This document shows, piece after piece, positions 9,586 to 18,318 of a stretch of 64,000 nucleotides of DNA. Positions within the stretch are counted from its first letter, which is position 1; each line of letters opens with the position of its first letter. Below the pieces are notes generated by a model. That model searched no databases, had not been told where the DNA came from, and worked only from the letters and a program-made list of their open reading frames with translations. This DNA comes from Ollibium composti. GTDB lineage: Bacteria; Pseudomonadota; Alphaproteobacteria; Rhizobiales; Rhizobiaceae. The stretch is taken from NCBI RefSeq assembly GCF_004801285.1, contig NZ_SSNY01000007.1, forward strand, positions 124,001 through 188,000, given 5' to 3'. The translations under genes and the position numbers were made by a program.

Positions 9586-11916
9586 TCAGGCCGCCTTCTT
9601 GATCTGTCGCGGCGATGTCGGCTTCTTGCCGGCCGGAATCCGAACCGAGACGATGGTACCAGAACCTTCCGTCGAGCGGATTTTGAGCGCGCCGCCATGC
9701 AGTTGCGCGAGCGAGCGCGAGATAGCGAGGCCGAGGCCGGAACCGGTGTGGTTCTTCGAGAACTGGTTCTGCACTTGTTCGAAGGGCCGCCCGAGCTTAC
9801 CCAGGGCGTCCTTCGGGATGCCGCACCCGTTGTCCTCGATTGTGAGGATCATGGCGCCGGACGCGTTGCGGGCGCGCAGCGTGATGCGGCCGCCCTGGCC
9901 GGTGAACTTCACGGCATTGGACAACAGGTTGATGACGATCTGCTTGATGGCGCGGCGGTCGGCGAACAGCGCCATGCTGTCGGCGATGCGCGTTTCCACC
10001 GTGATCGATTTCTGCGCAGCCTGGAGCGAGACGACGCGCACCGTTTCCTTGATCAGCGGGCAAAGGTCGATTTCTTCCCGCTCCATCGAGAACTGGCCGG
10101 CCTCTATCTTCGACATGTCGAGGATGTCGTTGATGACGCCGAGGAGATATTTGCCGCTGGAGTTGATGTCGTTCGCATATTCATCGTAGCGCGGCGAACC
10201 GAGCGGTCCGAACAGGGATTGCTCCATCAGTTCGGAGAAACCGATGATGGCGTTGAGCGGCGTGCGCAATTCGTGCGACATGTTGGCGAGGAATTCGGAT
10301 TTGGCCCGGTTGGCCGCCTCGGCGCGGTCCTTCTCTCGCATATATTTGCGATTGAGCTCGACCAGTTCGTGCGAACGGTCTTCCTCCGCGCGGCGCGCCA
10401 GGCTGAGGTCGTGGATGGTCGCCATCAGCCGGCGCTCGCTGTCGACCAGCTTTTCCTGATGCTGCTTGATCTGGGTGATGTCGGAGCCGACCGAAACGGT
10501 GCCGCCGTCGCGAGTGCGCAACTCGTTGACCTGCAACCAGCGCCCGTCTGCCAGCTGGCGCTCGTAGGTGACGCCGCCGTTCGGCCCGTTGGCGTTGGCC
10601 AGCCGCCGCTCCGAGGCGAAGGCGAGCATGCGTTCCTCGACCTGCGCGCGCGCCGTGCCGGGCATCACGGCGCGGTCGGACAGGCCGTTGTCCTGCTGGT
10701 ATTTCGAGTTGCACATCACCAGCCGTCCGGCCGCGTCCCACAGCACGAAGGACTCGTTGATGTTCTCGATGGCTGTGCGCAGCCTCAGGTCGGCGGCTTC
10801 CGAGCGGAGCGCCAGGTGCCGTTGTTCGGTGACGTCCACGGCGATGCCGATCAACTGGATTTCAGGCGCCTCCGGGTCCATCACCTGGGCGCGGGCGCGC
10901 ATCCACACCCACTGGCCGTCGGCGTGGCGCATGCGGAACACCTGGTCGATCTGGTCGATTTCGCGCGCGACGATGCGGTTGGCCAGATCGAACAGGTTGC
11001 CGTCCTCGGGATGGATGATGGCGTCGACCTCGCCGAAGGACAGCATCGCCTCGCAGGGCTCGTAGCCCAGCATGTCGTACATGGAGCGCGACCAGTACAT
11101 CTTGCCGCGCGCCATGTCCCAGTCCCACAGACCGCAGCGGCCGCGCACCAGCGCCATGTCGATGCGCTCATGGGCTTCGAGATACATGCGGTCGGCCGCC
11201 TGGGCGCGCGAGGCCTGGGTGAAATAGGCGTAGAGGATGACCAGAAGGACGCCCGCCGTCAGCACGAACAGCGAGACGTTCAGTGAGACGGTTCGGCGCC
11301 ATTCGGTGAAGACGGCATGCTGCGGAACCATCACGGCGGCGGCGCCCTTGCCGTCCGGCTTCAGCGCGACGGCGGCGTACCAGTCGCTGCCTCCGATCCG
11401 TACCGACATCACGCCGGCCCGCTCGCCGAACAGGAACAGCGGCTGGCCGCCCGATACGATGGCATCGAGCGCCTGGCCGTGCCAGCGCGTCGACGTCGGC
11501 GAGACAGCAAGTACCTTGAAGCGGGCGTCGGTGAGCACCAGCACGTGATCCGTGCCGAGTTCACCGCGGCGTCCGACGCGTTCCAGCAGCGCTTGCAGGT
11601 CACCGGCGGACAGGTCTCCCGCGCTGGCCGCGAGTTCTCCGGCGCCGAGCGAGAGAAGGGCCTTGGCGTTGCGCTCCGCTTCGTCGTGCCAGTTCAGCAG
11701 CGACAGCAGACGCAGCGTCGCCACGACGAGCAGGAAGATGACGATGAGCGTCGGGATCAGCTTGCGCAGGAAGGGTTCGGCTGCGAGCAGCTTGCGATAG
11801 GCAGGCTCGGCGATCAGCCGCGTGTTGCCGGCAAGGCCGCGCTCGCGCAGTCCCGCCTTGCGCCGCTCAAAAACCGTCCCGCCGGGCGCGCCCCACGCGT
11901 CCGCCTTCGCCACCAC
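9586..11916 (-). CDS. pleC: PleC-like PAS sensor histidine kinase
   Basis: The kinase is about 776 residues from the GTG at 11916, which follows a GGGGAG ribosome binding site 8 bases upstream; a second GTG follows directly. The open frame continues upstream into pepN, which is not likely coding. Two membrane helices (IPTLIVIFLLVVATLRLL and LNVSLFVLTAGVLLVILY) flank a periplasmic domain. PAS domains follow (WDMARGKMYWSRSMYD; NESFVLWDAAGRLVMCN), then HisKA with HELRTPLNAIIGFSELM and an ATPase domain (DNGCGIPKDALGKLGRPFEQ, SGLGLAISRSLA). The HisKA segment through INDILDMSKIEAGQ is of the PleC/DivJ type that controls DivK phosphorylation in the alphaproteobacterial cell cycle. The gene sits beside glnE, where a PleC kinase is found in Sinorhizobium. 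The name rests on similarity and position. Confidence 0.75.
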   Translation of the reverse strand: MVAKADAWGAPGGTVFERRKAGLRERGLAGNTRLIAEPAYRKLLAAEPFLRKLIPTLIVIFLLVVATLRLLSLLNWHDEAERNAKALLSLGAGELAASAGDLSAGDLQALLERVGRRGELGTDHVLVLTDARFKVLAVSPTSTRWHGQALDAIVSGGQPLFLFGERAGVMSVRIGGSDWYAAVALKPDGKGAAAVMVPQHAVFTEWRRTVSLNVSLFVLTAGVLLVILYAYFTQASRAQAADRMYLEAHERIDMALVRGRCGLWDWDMARGKMYWSRSMYDMLGYEPCEAMLSFGEVDAIIHPEDGNLFDLANRIVAREIDQIDQVFRMRHADGQWVWMRARAQVMDPEAPEIQLIGIAVDVTEQRHLALRSEAADLRLRTAIENINESFVLWDAAGRLVMCNSKYQQDNGLSDRAVMPGTARAQVEERMLAFASERRLANANGPNGGVTYERQLADGRWLQVNELRTRDGGTVSVGSDITQIKQHQEKLVDSERRLMATIHDLSLARRAEEDRSHELVELNRKYMREKDRAEAANRAKSEFLANMSHELRTPLNAIIGFSELMEQSLFGPLGSPRYDEYANDINSSGKYLLGVINDILDMSKIEAGQFSMEREEIDLCPLIKETVRVVSLQAAQKSITVETRIADSMALFADRRAIKQIVINLLSNAVKFTGQGGRITLRARNASGAMILTIEDNGCGIPKDALGKLGRPFEQVQNQFSKNHTGSGLGLAISRSLAQLHGGALKIRSTEGSGTIVSVRIPAGKKPTSPRQIKKAA

Positions 11917-11965
11917 TGGCTTTCTCCCCGAACTTTGCTTGACGATCCGGCAACGCCGCACTTCC

Positions 11966-12029
11966 GAATCTTCGCCTAAAGAATCAGAGGTGATTCGGCT
12001 TGTCCAGTGGTCCGTCGAAGAAATGATTC
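11966..12029. promoter_or_regulatory. Cluster of four GANTC (CcrM methylation) sites before pleC
   Basis: GANTC sites occur at 11966-11970, 11981-11985, 11992-11996 and 12025-12029, all in the 163-base gap between pepN and the pleC-like start. The middle pair forms the inverted repeat GAATCA-GAGG-TGATTC. CcrM methylates GANTC in alphaproteobacteria, and methylation state is known to tune some cell-cycle promoters. That this cluster acts on pleC is inference. Confidence 0.5.
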
Positions 12030-12079
12030 GCGGCCGGCGACGGCCCGCCCTGACGACGGGTGCGGCTACCCCTGCCTGT

Positions 12080-14725
12080 TCAGGCCAGCATCCGCTCGAC
12101 GATATCGCGCAGGTCCGTGGAAAGGCCCTCTGTGCCAGAAATGGCCAGCAGCGTTGCGCGCGCCTTGTCGCGCCGTCCGGCTTCCAGTGAGCGCCACGAA
12201 CGCATCGCCGTCGCCAGCCGCGCGGCCAGCTGCGGATTGCGTCGTTCGGCCTCCAGCACCATCTCGCCGAAAAAGCGGTAGCCTTCCCCGTCGGCGCGGT
12301 GGAAACCGGTCTGGTTCGCATTGGCGAAGGTGCCGACGAGCGCGCGCACGCGGTTCGGATTGCTCATCGAGAAGCCGCGATGCGACGTCAGCCGGCGCAC
12401 CGTCTCGACCGTCTGAGCACCCGGCACGCTGGCTTGGACGAGGAACCATTTGTCCATCACCAGAGGATCGTTCGCGTAGCGGGACTCGAAGGACGCGAGC
12501 GCCCCAGTAGCCTGCGGCGTGCCGGAATGACGATGAGCAAGCACCGTCAGGGCTGCCGCGCGGTCGGTCATGTTGGCGGCCAGGCGGAAATGGTCGGCGG
12601 CAAGTGAGGCGCCGTCCGTCAGCAGCGCCAGATAATCGAGCAGCGCGTTGCGCAGGGCCCGCCGTCCGGCGCCGGCGGCGTCCGGGCTGAATTCGCCGTT
12701 GTCGCGCAGCCGCTCATAGAGATCACGCAGCGACGGGCCGTTCTCCTCGGCGATGCGCTTCGCCAGCGCCTCGCGGGCGGCGAAGATCGCGTCGGGGTCG
12801 ATATCGTTGCCGATCTCGCGCGCGATGTCCGCTTCGCCGGGTAGCGCCAGCGCCAGTGCGCGATAAGCCTGCTCAAGAGCATCGTCACAGGCGATCTGCC
12901 CCGCCAGAGCGGAAAGCCGGTCGGAAAAGACCGGTCGTTTGCCGCCCCGAATCTGGCGGGAGGCTGCTATGAGCGCCTCGGTGAGCAGCGTGTTGAACGC
13001 CTGCCAGCGCGCCACGGGATCGCTGTCGTGGCCGGAAAGGAAGATCCTGTCTTCCGTCTTCTGTTCGACCGAAAGCGTGATCGGCGCGGAAAACCCGCGG
13101 TTGAGCGACAGGGCTGGGCGCTCGGCGATACCGGAAAAGCGGATGCTGTGGCGGCGCTTGCGCACATGGATGACGCCATCGTCCACCGTGGCACCCTCGA
13201 CGCTCTCATAGACCATGTCGCGGCCATCCGCACCGACAAGGCCGAAGGCCAGTGGAATGTGCATGAGCCGCTTGCGGCTTTCAGACGGCGTCGGCGGCAC
13301 CGACTGCTCGATCTCGATGGTGAACTCGCGCGCCGCCGCGTTGTAGGCGGATGAAACGGTCAAGTTCGGTGTGCCGGCCTGATGATACCACAGCGCGAAC
13401 TGCGAAAGGTCGCGGCCGGAAGCGTCCTCGAACGCCTTGAGGAAATCCTCGATCGTTGCCGCCTCGCCATCGTGGCGCTTCAGGTAGAGGTCCATGCCGG
13501 CGCGGAACGCCTCCGGCCCGAGGACGGTACGGATCATGCGCACGACCTCCGAACCCTTCTCGTAGACGGTGGCCGTGTAGAAGTTGTTGATCTCGCGGTA
13601 GCGGCGCGGCCTCACCGGATGCGCCAGCGGCCCCTGGTCCTCCGGGAACTGGTGCGCGCGCAGCGTGCGCACCTCGGCGATGCGCTTGACCGGTCGCGAA
13701 CGCTGGTCGGCGGAGAATTCGTGGTCGCGGAAGACCGTCAGCCCTTCCTTCAGGCAGAGCTGGAACCAGTCCCGGCAAGTGATTCTGTTGCCTGTCCAAT
13801 TGTGGAAGTATTCGTGCGCGATGATCGCTTCGATATTGGCGAAGTCGGCGTCTGTCGCCGTCTCGGCGTCGGCCAGCACGTATTTGTCGTTGAAGACGTT
13901 GAGGCCCTTGTTCTCCATCGCGCCCATGTTGAAGTCGGACACGGCGACGATGTTGAAGACGTCGAGGTCGTATTCGCAGCCGAACACGTCCTCGTCCCAT
14001 TTCATGGATCGCTTGAGCGCGTCCATGGCATAGTCGGCCAGCTTCTCCTTGCCGTGCTCGACGTAGATGCCCAGTTCGACCTCGCGGCCCGAGCGGGTGA
14101 CGAAGCGGTCGTTGACGATGCCGAGGCTGCCTGCAACCAGCGCGAACAGATAGGACGGCTTGGGGAAGGGATCGTGCCAGACGGCGTAGTGCCAGCCGTC
14201 CGCCATCTCACCCCGCTCGAGCGGATTGCCGTTGGACAGGAGCTGCGGCGCCTCCGCCTTGGGTGCCTCGACGCGCACCGTATAGACCGACAGGATATCG
14301 GGCCGGTCGAGGAAATAGGTGATGCGTCGGAAACCTTCTGCCTCGCACTGGGTGCAATAGACGCCGTTCGACAGGTAAAGTCCCATCAGCGCCTCGTTGT
14401 GCACCGGCGCCACTTCCGTCTCGATGGTGAGCTTGAAGCGCTTGGCTTCCGGCGGGTGGGCGATCTCCAGCCTGTCCGGCGTCACCGTGTAGGTGGACTG
14501 GGCCAGCGGCGTGCCGTCGATCTCCAGTTTTTTCAGGAGCAGCCCGTCGCCGTCCAACACCAGCGGAGCGGTCGTCGCCACGCCGTCGCGCCGCTCGATG
14601 GTCAGCACCGCCTTCACCTCGGTCGCATCCGGAGACAGGCGGAAGCTCAGCTCTGTCAGAGGGATGAGATAGTCGCTGGGGCGATAGTCCTCGAGCTTGA
14701 AGACCTGGCCGGTGTCTGTGCGCAT
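12080..14725 (-). CDS. pepN: Aminopeptidase N (M1 family)
   Basis: The 881-residue zinc aminopeptidase removes N-terminal residues from peptides. Substrate-binding GAMEN appears in FNMGAMENKGLNVFND, and the zinc site HExxH with its distal glutamate appears in IAHEYFHNWTGNRITCRDW and CLKEGLTVFRD. The N-terminal beta domain (LTIERRDGVATTAPLVLDGD) and the long C-terminal helical domain are complete, and length matches bacterial PepN. The start ATG at 14725 has a GCAGGACAA ribosome binding site. It is transcribed towards the pleC-like gene, with 163 bases between the two. Confidence 0.97.
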   Translation of the reverse strand: MRTDTGQVFKLEDYRPSDYLIPLTELSFRLSPDATEVKAVLTIERRDGVATTAPLVLDGDGLLLKKLEIDGTPLAQSTYTVTPDRLEIAHPPEAKRFKLTIETEVAPVHNEALMGLYLSNGVYCTQCEAEGFRRITYFLDRPDILSVYTVRVEAPKAEAPQLLSNGNPLERGEMADGWHYAVWHDPFPKPSYLFALVAGSLGIVNDRFVTRSGREVELGIYVEHGKEKLADYAMDALKRSMKWDEDVFGCEYDLDVFNIVAVSDFNMGAMENKGLNVFNDKYVLADAETATDADFANIEAIIAHEYFHNWTGNRITCRDWFQLCLKEGLTVFRDHEFSADQRSRPVKRIAEVRTLRAHQFPEDQGPLAHPVRPRRYREINNFYTATVYEKGSEVVRMIRTVLGPEAFRAGMDLYLKRHDGEAATIEDFLKAFEDASGRDLSQFALWYHQAGTPNLTVSSAYNAAAREFTIEIEQSVPPTPSESRKRLMHIPLAFGLVGADGRDMVYESVEGATVDDGVIHVRKRRHSIRFSGIAERPALSLNRGFSAPITLSVEQKTEDRIFLSGHDSDPVARWQAFNTLLTEALIAASRQIRGGKRPVFSDRLSALAGQIACDDALEQAYRALALALPGEADIAREIGNDIDPDAIFAAREALAKRIAEENGPSLRDLYERLRDNGEFSPDAAGAGRRALRNALLDYLALLTDGASLAADHFRLAANMTDRAAALTVLAHRHSGTPQATGALASFESRYANDPLVMDKWFLVQASVPGAQTVETVRRLTSHRGFSMSNPNRVRALVGTFANANQTGFHRADGEGYRFFGEMVLEAERRNPQLAARLATAMRSWRSLEAGRRDKARATLLAISGTEGLSTDLRDIVERMLA

Positions 14726-15024
14726 GCTGTTGTCCTGCTTGCCGACCGGCGGGACCGGAATGGCTCAAGAAAATTCAAGGTGGCGACCCATTACACGAAA
14801 CCACCCCTCGACAAAACCGCGACGGGCCTTGTCTGGAAACTTGCTCCCAATCCAATTGCCGCCGCGAGCCCGCATGGCGGTAGCCACACCGAAGTTTGGC
14901 AGAGGTGTCCGTGTTGTTGGCCGCGCGGTGACCGACGCGCTTTACGGCGCCTGCGGTATCGGCCATATCGAGATGCCGGCCAAGCCGGCTCGGATTTGAG
15001 CAGCGATTGGGGGAATCGGAACAA

Positions 15025-15975
15025 GTGAAGACGCATGAAGCTCCCGATTCACGCGGAGCGCTGACGGCGATAGCGCTGAAGGTCCTGTCGGTCGCGATTT
15101 TCGTCTGCATGTCGTCGCTCATCAAGGCGGCGGGCACGCTGCCGGCGGGCCAGATCGTTTTCTTCCGGTCCTTCTTCGCCATCTTTCCGATCCTGCTGTT
15201 CCTCGGCGTCAAGCGCGAGCTTGGCACGGCCTTCGCCACCAAGAGGCCGATGGGACACGTGGCGCGCGGCGTCATCGGCGTCTGCTCCATGGCTTTGACT
15301 TTTTTCGCGTTGACCCGCCTGCCGTTGCCCGACGCGATCACGCTGAACTACGCGCAGCCGTTGCTGGTCGTCGTCTTCAGCTCCCTCTTCCTCGGCGAGA
15401 CGATCCGCATCTACCGTTGGAGCGCGGTGGTGGTCGGTCTGGTCGGCGTGGTCATCATCGCCTGGCCGGAACTGACGCTGCTGTCCTCCGGTACCGCCAT
15501 GGCCGAGGAGGAAGTGATGGGCGTCATCGCTGCCCTCGCCAGCGCCTGCACGTCCGCTGTCGCCGCCATTCTCGTGCGCAATCTCGTCCATAGCGAACGC
15601 ACGGCCACCATCGTGCTGTGGTTTTCGCTGATGGCGAGCGTGCTGTCCTTGCTGTCGATCCCGTTCGGCTGGGAGGCTCTCAGCCCGCAGCAATACGGCG
15701 CGCTGATCGCCGCCGGATTCTGCGGCGGGCTCGGCCAGATTCTGATGACGTCGGCCTATCGTCATGCCGAGGTCTCGGTCGTGGCGCCGTTCGAATACAC
15801 CTCGATGATCCTGGCGATCGTCGTCGGCTACTTCGCCTTCGGCGATGTGCCGACCCCTTACATGCTGGTCGGCGGGTTGATCGTCGTGGGAGCGGGCATG
15901 TTCATCATCTGGCGCGAGCGCCAGCTCGGCCTGTCTCGCGGTGCCGCGCGGCGGGTCGTCTCGCCGCAGGGCTAG
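15025..15975 (+). CDS. EamA-family (drug/metabolite transporter superfamily) permease
   Basis: The protein has about 316 residues and ten predicted membrane helices arranged as two EamA repeats (roughly residues 10-145 and 165-300). Recognisable family features are RSFFAIFPILLFLGV, DAITLNYAQPLLVVVFS and the second-repeat segment SAYRHAEVSVVAPFEYTSM. The GTG at 15025 sits about 10 bases after GGGGGAA; the frame also opens with TTG at 15007. Substrate cannot be predicted; members export amino acids, metabolites or nucleotides. Its stop overlaps the converging regulator stop by 3 bases. Confidence 0.88.
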   Translation: MKTHEAPDSRGALTAIALKVLSVAIFVCMSSLIKAAGTLPAGQIVFFRSFFAIFPILLFLGVKRELGTAFATKRPMGHVARGVIGVCSMALTFFALTRLPLPDAITLNYAQPLLVVVFSSLFLGETIRIYRWSAVVVGLVGVVIIAWPELTLLSSGTAMAEEEVMGVIAALASACTSAVAAILVRNLVHSERTATIVLWFSLMASVLSLLSIPFGWEALSPQQYGALIAAGFCGGLGQILMTSAYRHAEVSVVAPFEYTSMILAIVVGYFAFGDVPTPYMLVGGLIVVGAGMFIIWRERQLGLSRGAARRVVSPQG

Positions 15976-16778
15976 GTTGAACGGTTCCTGGCCATATGCG
16001 TCAGGATCGCAGCGGTCTCCGGATCGGCCGGAAAGAACGATTCGATCGCCAGTTCGGACAGCGTGACGTCGAGCGCCGTGCCGAACACGGTGATCGTCGA
16101 GATGAACGACAGCACATCTTCGCCGACCCTCATCTGCAATAGATGGGCGATGGCCGTGCCCTCGTCGTGGACGATCCGGCCCTGCGAGACGCCGCCCGGA
16201 TAGGCGCGCAGCTCTTCCTCCAGCTCTTCCAGCGATGGATCGGCGAAGGCTTCGTTCTGCCGCTTCAGCCTCGCCAGCAGGTGCGCCCGCCACTCCGCCA
16301 GATTGACGATCCTGGACGCCAGCCCCTTCGGGTGCAGGCACAGTCGCAGAACGTTGACCGGCGGTTCCATGAGTGCAGGGTCCTCGACGCCGGCAATGAG
16401 CGGGCCGACCGCATCGTTCGCCGTCACCATGTTCCAGTGCGAATCGACGGCGAAAGCGGGAAAGGGCTCATGCCCTTTCAGCACCAGTTTCACCGTTTCC
16501 AGCGCCGGCGACAGGGAAGGGTCGGCCAATGGCCGTTCGCTGTAGTGCGGCGCGAAGCCGGCCGCCAGCAGCATGCGGTTGCGGTGGCGCAACGGCACGT
16601 CTAGCCCATCCGCCAGCCGGATCACCATGTCGCGCGACGGCGCGGCGCGACCGCTTTCCAGGAAGCTGAGATGCCGCTGCGAGATATCCGTTTCGCTGGC
16701 GAGGTCGAGCTGGCTCATGCGGCGGCGGGCGCGCCACTCGCGGATGAGGTCGCCGACGGCGTTGGCATTTCCGGTCAC
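15972..16778 (-). CDS. XRE-family transcriptional regulator with MmyB-like ligand domain
   Basis: The 268-residue protein starts at GTG 16778 behind CGGGAGA; an ATG at 16817 would add 13 residues without a good ribosome binding site. The N-terminal helix-turn-helix (LIREWRARRRMSQLDLASET, ISQRHLSFLESGRAAPSRD) belongs to the XRE type. The rest resembles the MmyB-like PAS-related ligand-binding domain (FPAFAVDSHWNMVTANDAV, LCLHPKGLASRIVNLAEW). Members usually control a divergent neighbour and themselves. Here a perfect palindrome lies in the promoter gap shared with the divergent membrane protein. Ligand unknown; some relatives bind fatty-acid-like molecules. Confidence 0.88.
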   Translation of the reverse strand: MTGNANAVGDLIREWRARRRMSQLDLASETDISQRHLSFLESGRAAPSRDMVIRLADGLDVPLRHRNRMLLAAGFAPHYSERPLADPSLSPALETVKLVLKGHEPFPAFAVDSHWNMVTANDAVGPLIAGVEDPALMEPPVNVLRLCLHPKGLASRIVNLAEWRAHLLARLKRQNEAFADPSLEELEEELRAYPGGVSQGRIVHDEGTAIAHLLQMRVGEDVLSFISTITVFGTALDVTLSELAIESFFPADPETAAILTHMARNRST

Positions 16779-16834
16779 GCTCGATCTCCCGGTTCGAAGT
16801 CGACCGAACCTATCCAACGACGGCCGCTGTTTCC

Positions 16835-16851
16835 ATTACCTGCCAGGTAAT
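16835..16851. promoter_or_regulatory. Palindromic operator candidate for the XRE regulator
   Basis: ATTACCTG-C-CAGGTAAT is a perfect 8+8 bp palindrome around one base, inside the 164-base gap between the divergent starts at 16778 and 16943. Such a site is what an autoregulating dimeric XRE repressor would bind. Binding by this regulator is inferred from position and symmetry. Confidence 0.6.
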
Positions 16852-16942
16852 CGCTTCGGCGCCGCGTGCCGGCCATGATCCACACATTCCGGCAGCCGAG
16901 CAATGGTTGGCCGGATGGATCGTAAAGCTGAAGGAGGCTGAC

Positions 16943-17338
16943 ATGCCGGTCACAATGACGAAATACCTGCGCACCGTTCTTTACGCGGACATCCTGTTCA
17001 GCGCAGCAGGCGCCTTGCTCATGGCCGCCGGCGCGCCTTTCCTGTCGCCGCTGCTGGGTCTGCCGTCGACACTGCTGGTCGGCGCCGGGCTTGTGCTTGT
17101 TCCGTGGGTTCTGGGGCTCGGCGTGGTCGTACGGCGTCGCCATGTACCGAGAATCGTGATGGTCGATATCCTCGCCATCAATTTCCTGTGGTGCGCCGCC
17201 TGTCTCGGCCTGCTCGCCTCGGGGGCGATCACGCCGGACGGGCTCGGCATCGCCTTCGTCGTCGCGCAGGCGCTCGTCGTCGCGCTGTTCGGCGTTCTGC
17301 AGGCCATCGGCTTGCGCGAAGCCGCGGCTGCTGCCTGA
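16943..17338 (+). CDS. Small four-helix membrane protein, function unknown
   Basis: The 131-residue hydrophobic protein starts at an ATG behind a strong AAGGAGG site 5-6 bases upstream; the frame opens earlier at 16907 without such a site. About four membrane helices are visible (LYADILFSAAGALLMAAG, TLLVGAGLVLVPWVLGLGVV, VDILAINFLWCAACLGLL, GIAFVVAQALVVALFGVLQ). No catalytic motif is apparent. It is divergent from the XRE/MmyB-type regulator and shares a palindromic site with it, so it is probably that regulator's target. Similar small proteins in rhizobia are annotated only as hypothetical. Confidence 0.8.
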   Translation: MPVTMTKYLRTVLYADILFSAAGALLMAAGAPFLSPLLGLPSTLLVGAGLVLVPWVLGLGVVVRRRHVPRIVMVDILAINFLWCAACLGLLASGAITPDGLGIAFVVAQALVVALFGVLQAIGLREAAAAA

Positions 17339-17340
17339 CC

Positions 17341-18213
17341 CTACCCCTGCAGGCTGCGCAGCTTCATCTTGACTTCGATGAAGTCCCGCCAGGCCAGCCG
17401 TTTGTGCGCCGGCGTCCTGAGCAGATAGGCGGGGTGAAGCGTCGGCATCGCCGGAATGGCGGTGCCGGAGGGCGTGGTGTGGACCCGCCAGTTGCCACGC
17501 AGCCTGAGGATACCTTCGGTGGTGTTCAGCAAGGTCTTGGCTGACGGGCCGCCGAGATTGACCAGCACTTTCGGGTTCACCAATTCGATCTGCCGTTCGA
17601 TGAACGGGCGGCAGATTTCCGTTTCGTGCGGCGTCGGCGTGCGGTTGCCGGGTGGCCGCCAGGGAATGACGTTGGCGATGTAGGCTGAGTTGCGGTCGAG
17701 GCCGACCGCCGCCAGCATCCGGTTCAGCAACTGCCCGGAACGGCCGACGAAAGGCAGCCCCTCCAGGTCCTCGTCGCGGCCCGGCGCCTCGCCGACCAGC
17801 ATGAGGTCGGCTTCGGGGTTGCCGTCGGCGAAGACGAGGTTCTTGGCGGTGAACTTAAGGTTGCAGCCGTCGAAGGAAGCCATGGCTTCGTGCAATTCGG
17901 CGAGCGTCGATGCCTTGCCCGCCAGTTCGCGCGCCAGCGCCGCCTGTGCCTCGTCGGGGACGGCGGCTGCCGGGCGGGCCGGTGCCGGCGCGGATCGGGG
18001 TGGATTTTCAGTCCGGGCACGCGCCGGTGGCCTTGTTGTGGGCAGGCCGGGTTCTGCTCTTGCCGACGGCTCGGGCAACTGCGCCGGCCGCGATGCGACC
18101 GCCGCGAAGCGGTCGACCGGTTCTTCCGCCAGCGCCTCGTCGGCGCCTGCCTCGGCATAGAAGGCGAGGATATCGCGCAGATCGGCTCGGTGGTCGGGGG
18201 ATGCGGCAGTCAT
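17341..18213 (-). CDS. Type-4-like uracil-DNA glycosylase superfamily protein with reduced cysteine set
   Basis: The protein has about 290 residues from ATG 18213 (GGGGAACG upstream); the frame opens at 18312. After a low-complexity, proline/alanine-rich N-terminal region of about 90 residues comes a UDG domain with motif A GEAPGRDEDLEGLPFVGRSG, the segment YIANVIPWRPPGNRTP, and motif B HPAYLLR. These match family 4 enzymes, which excise uracil from DNA and bind a 4Fe-4S cluster through four cysteines. Here only two align: Cys in DGCNLKF and Cys in EICRPF. The first position is not cysteine and the KCRPP cysteine is tryptophan. Cluster binding, and perhaps activity, are therefore doubtful. 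Confidence 0.85.
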   Translation of the reverse strand: MTAASPDHRADLRDILAFYAEAGADEALAEEPVDRFAAVASRPAQLPEPSARAEPGLPTTRPPARARTENPPRSAPAPARPAAAVPDEAQAALARELAGKASTLAELHEAMASFDGCNLKFTAKNLVFADGNPEADLMLVGEAPGRDEDLEGLPFVGRSGQLLNRMLAAVGLDRNSAYIANVIPWRPPGNRTPTPHETEICRPFIERQIELVNPKVLVNLGGPSAKTLLNTTEGILRLRGNWRVHTTPSGTAIPAMPTLHPAYLLRTPAHKRLAWRDFIEVKMKLRSLQG

Positions 18214-18318
18214 GCCGCACAATCGTTCCCCGGCCATCGATTTGCAAGCGCGGAGCTGCTTTGAAAAAACCGTCGGGCAGCGTTTGCAGTCCGACCTCAA
18301 GAGGTTTTCCAAGGACTC

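Noticed and set aside
9586..12321. Longer 911-residue form of the PleC-like kinase
   Set aside because: The extra N-terminal part lies antisense-free inside the pepN gene in another frame and has no domain. The GTG at 11916 has a good ribosome binding site and precedes the first membrane helix.
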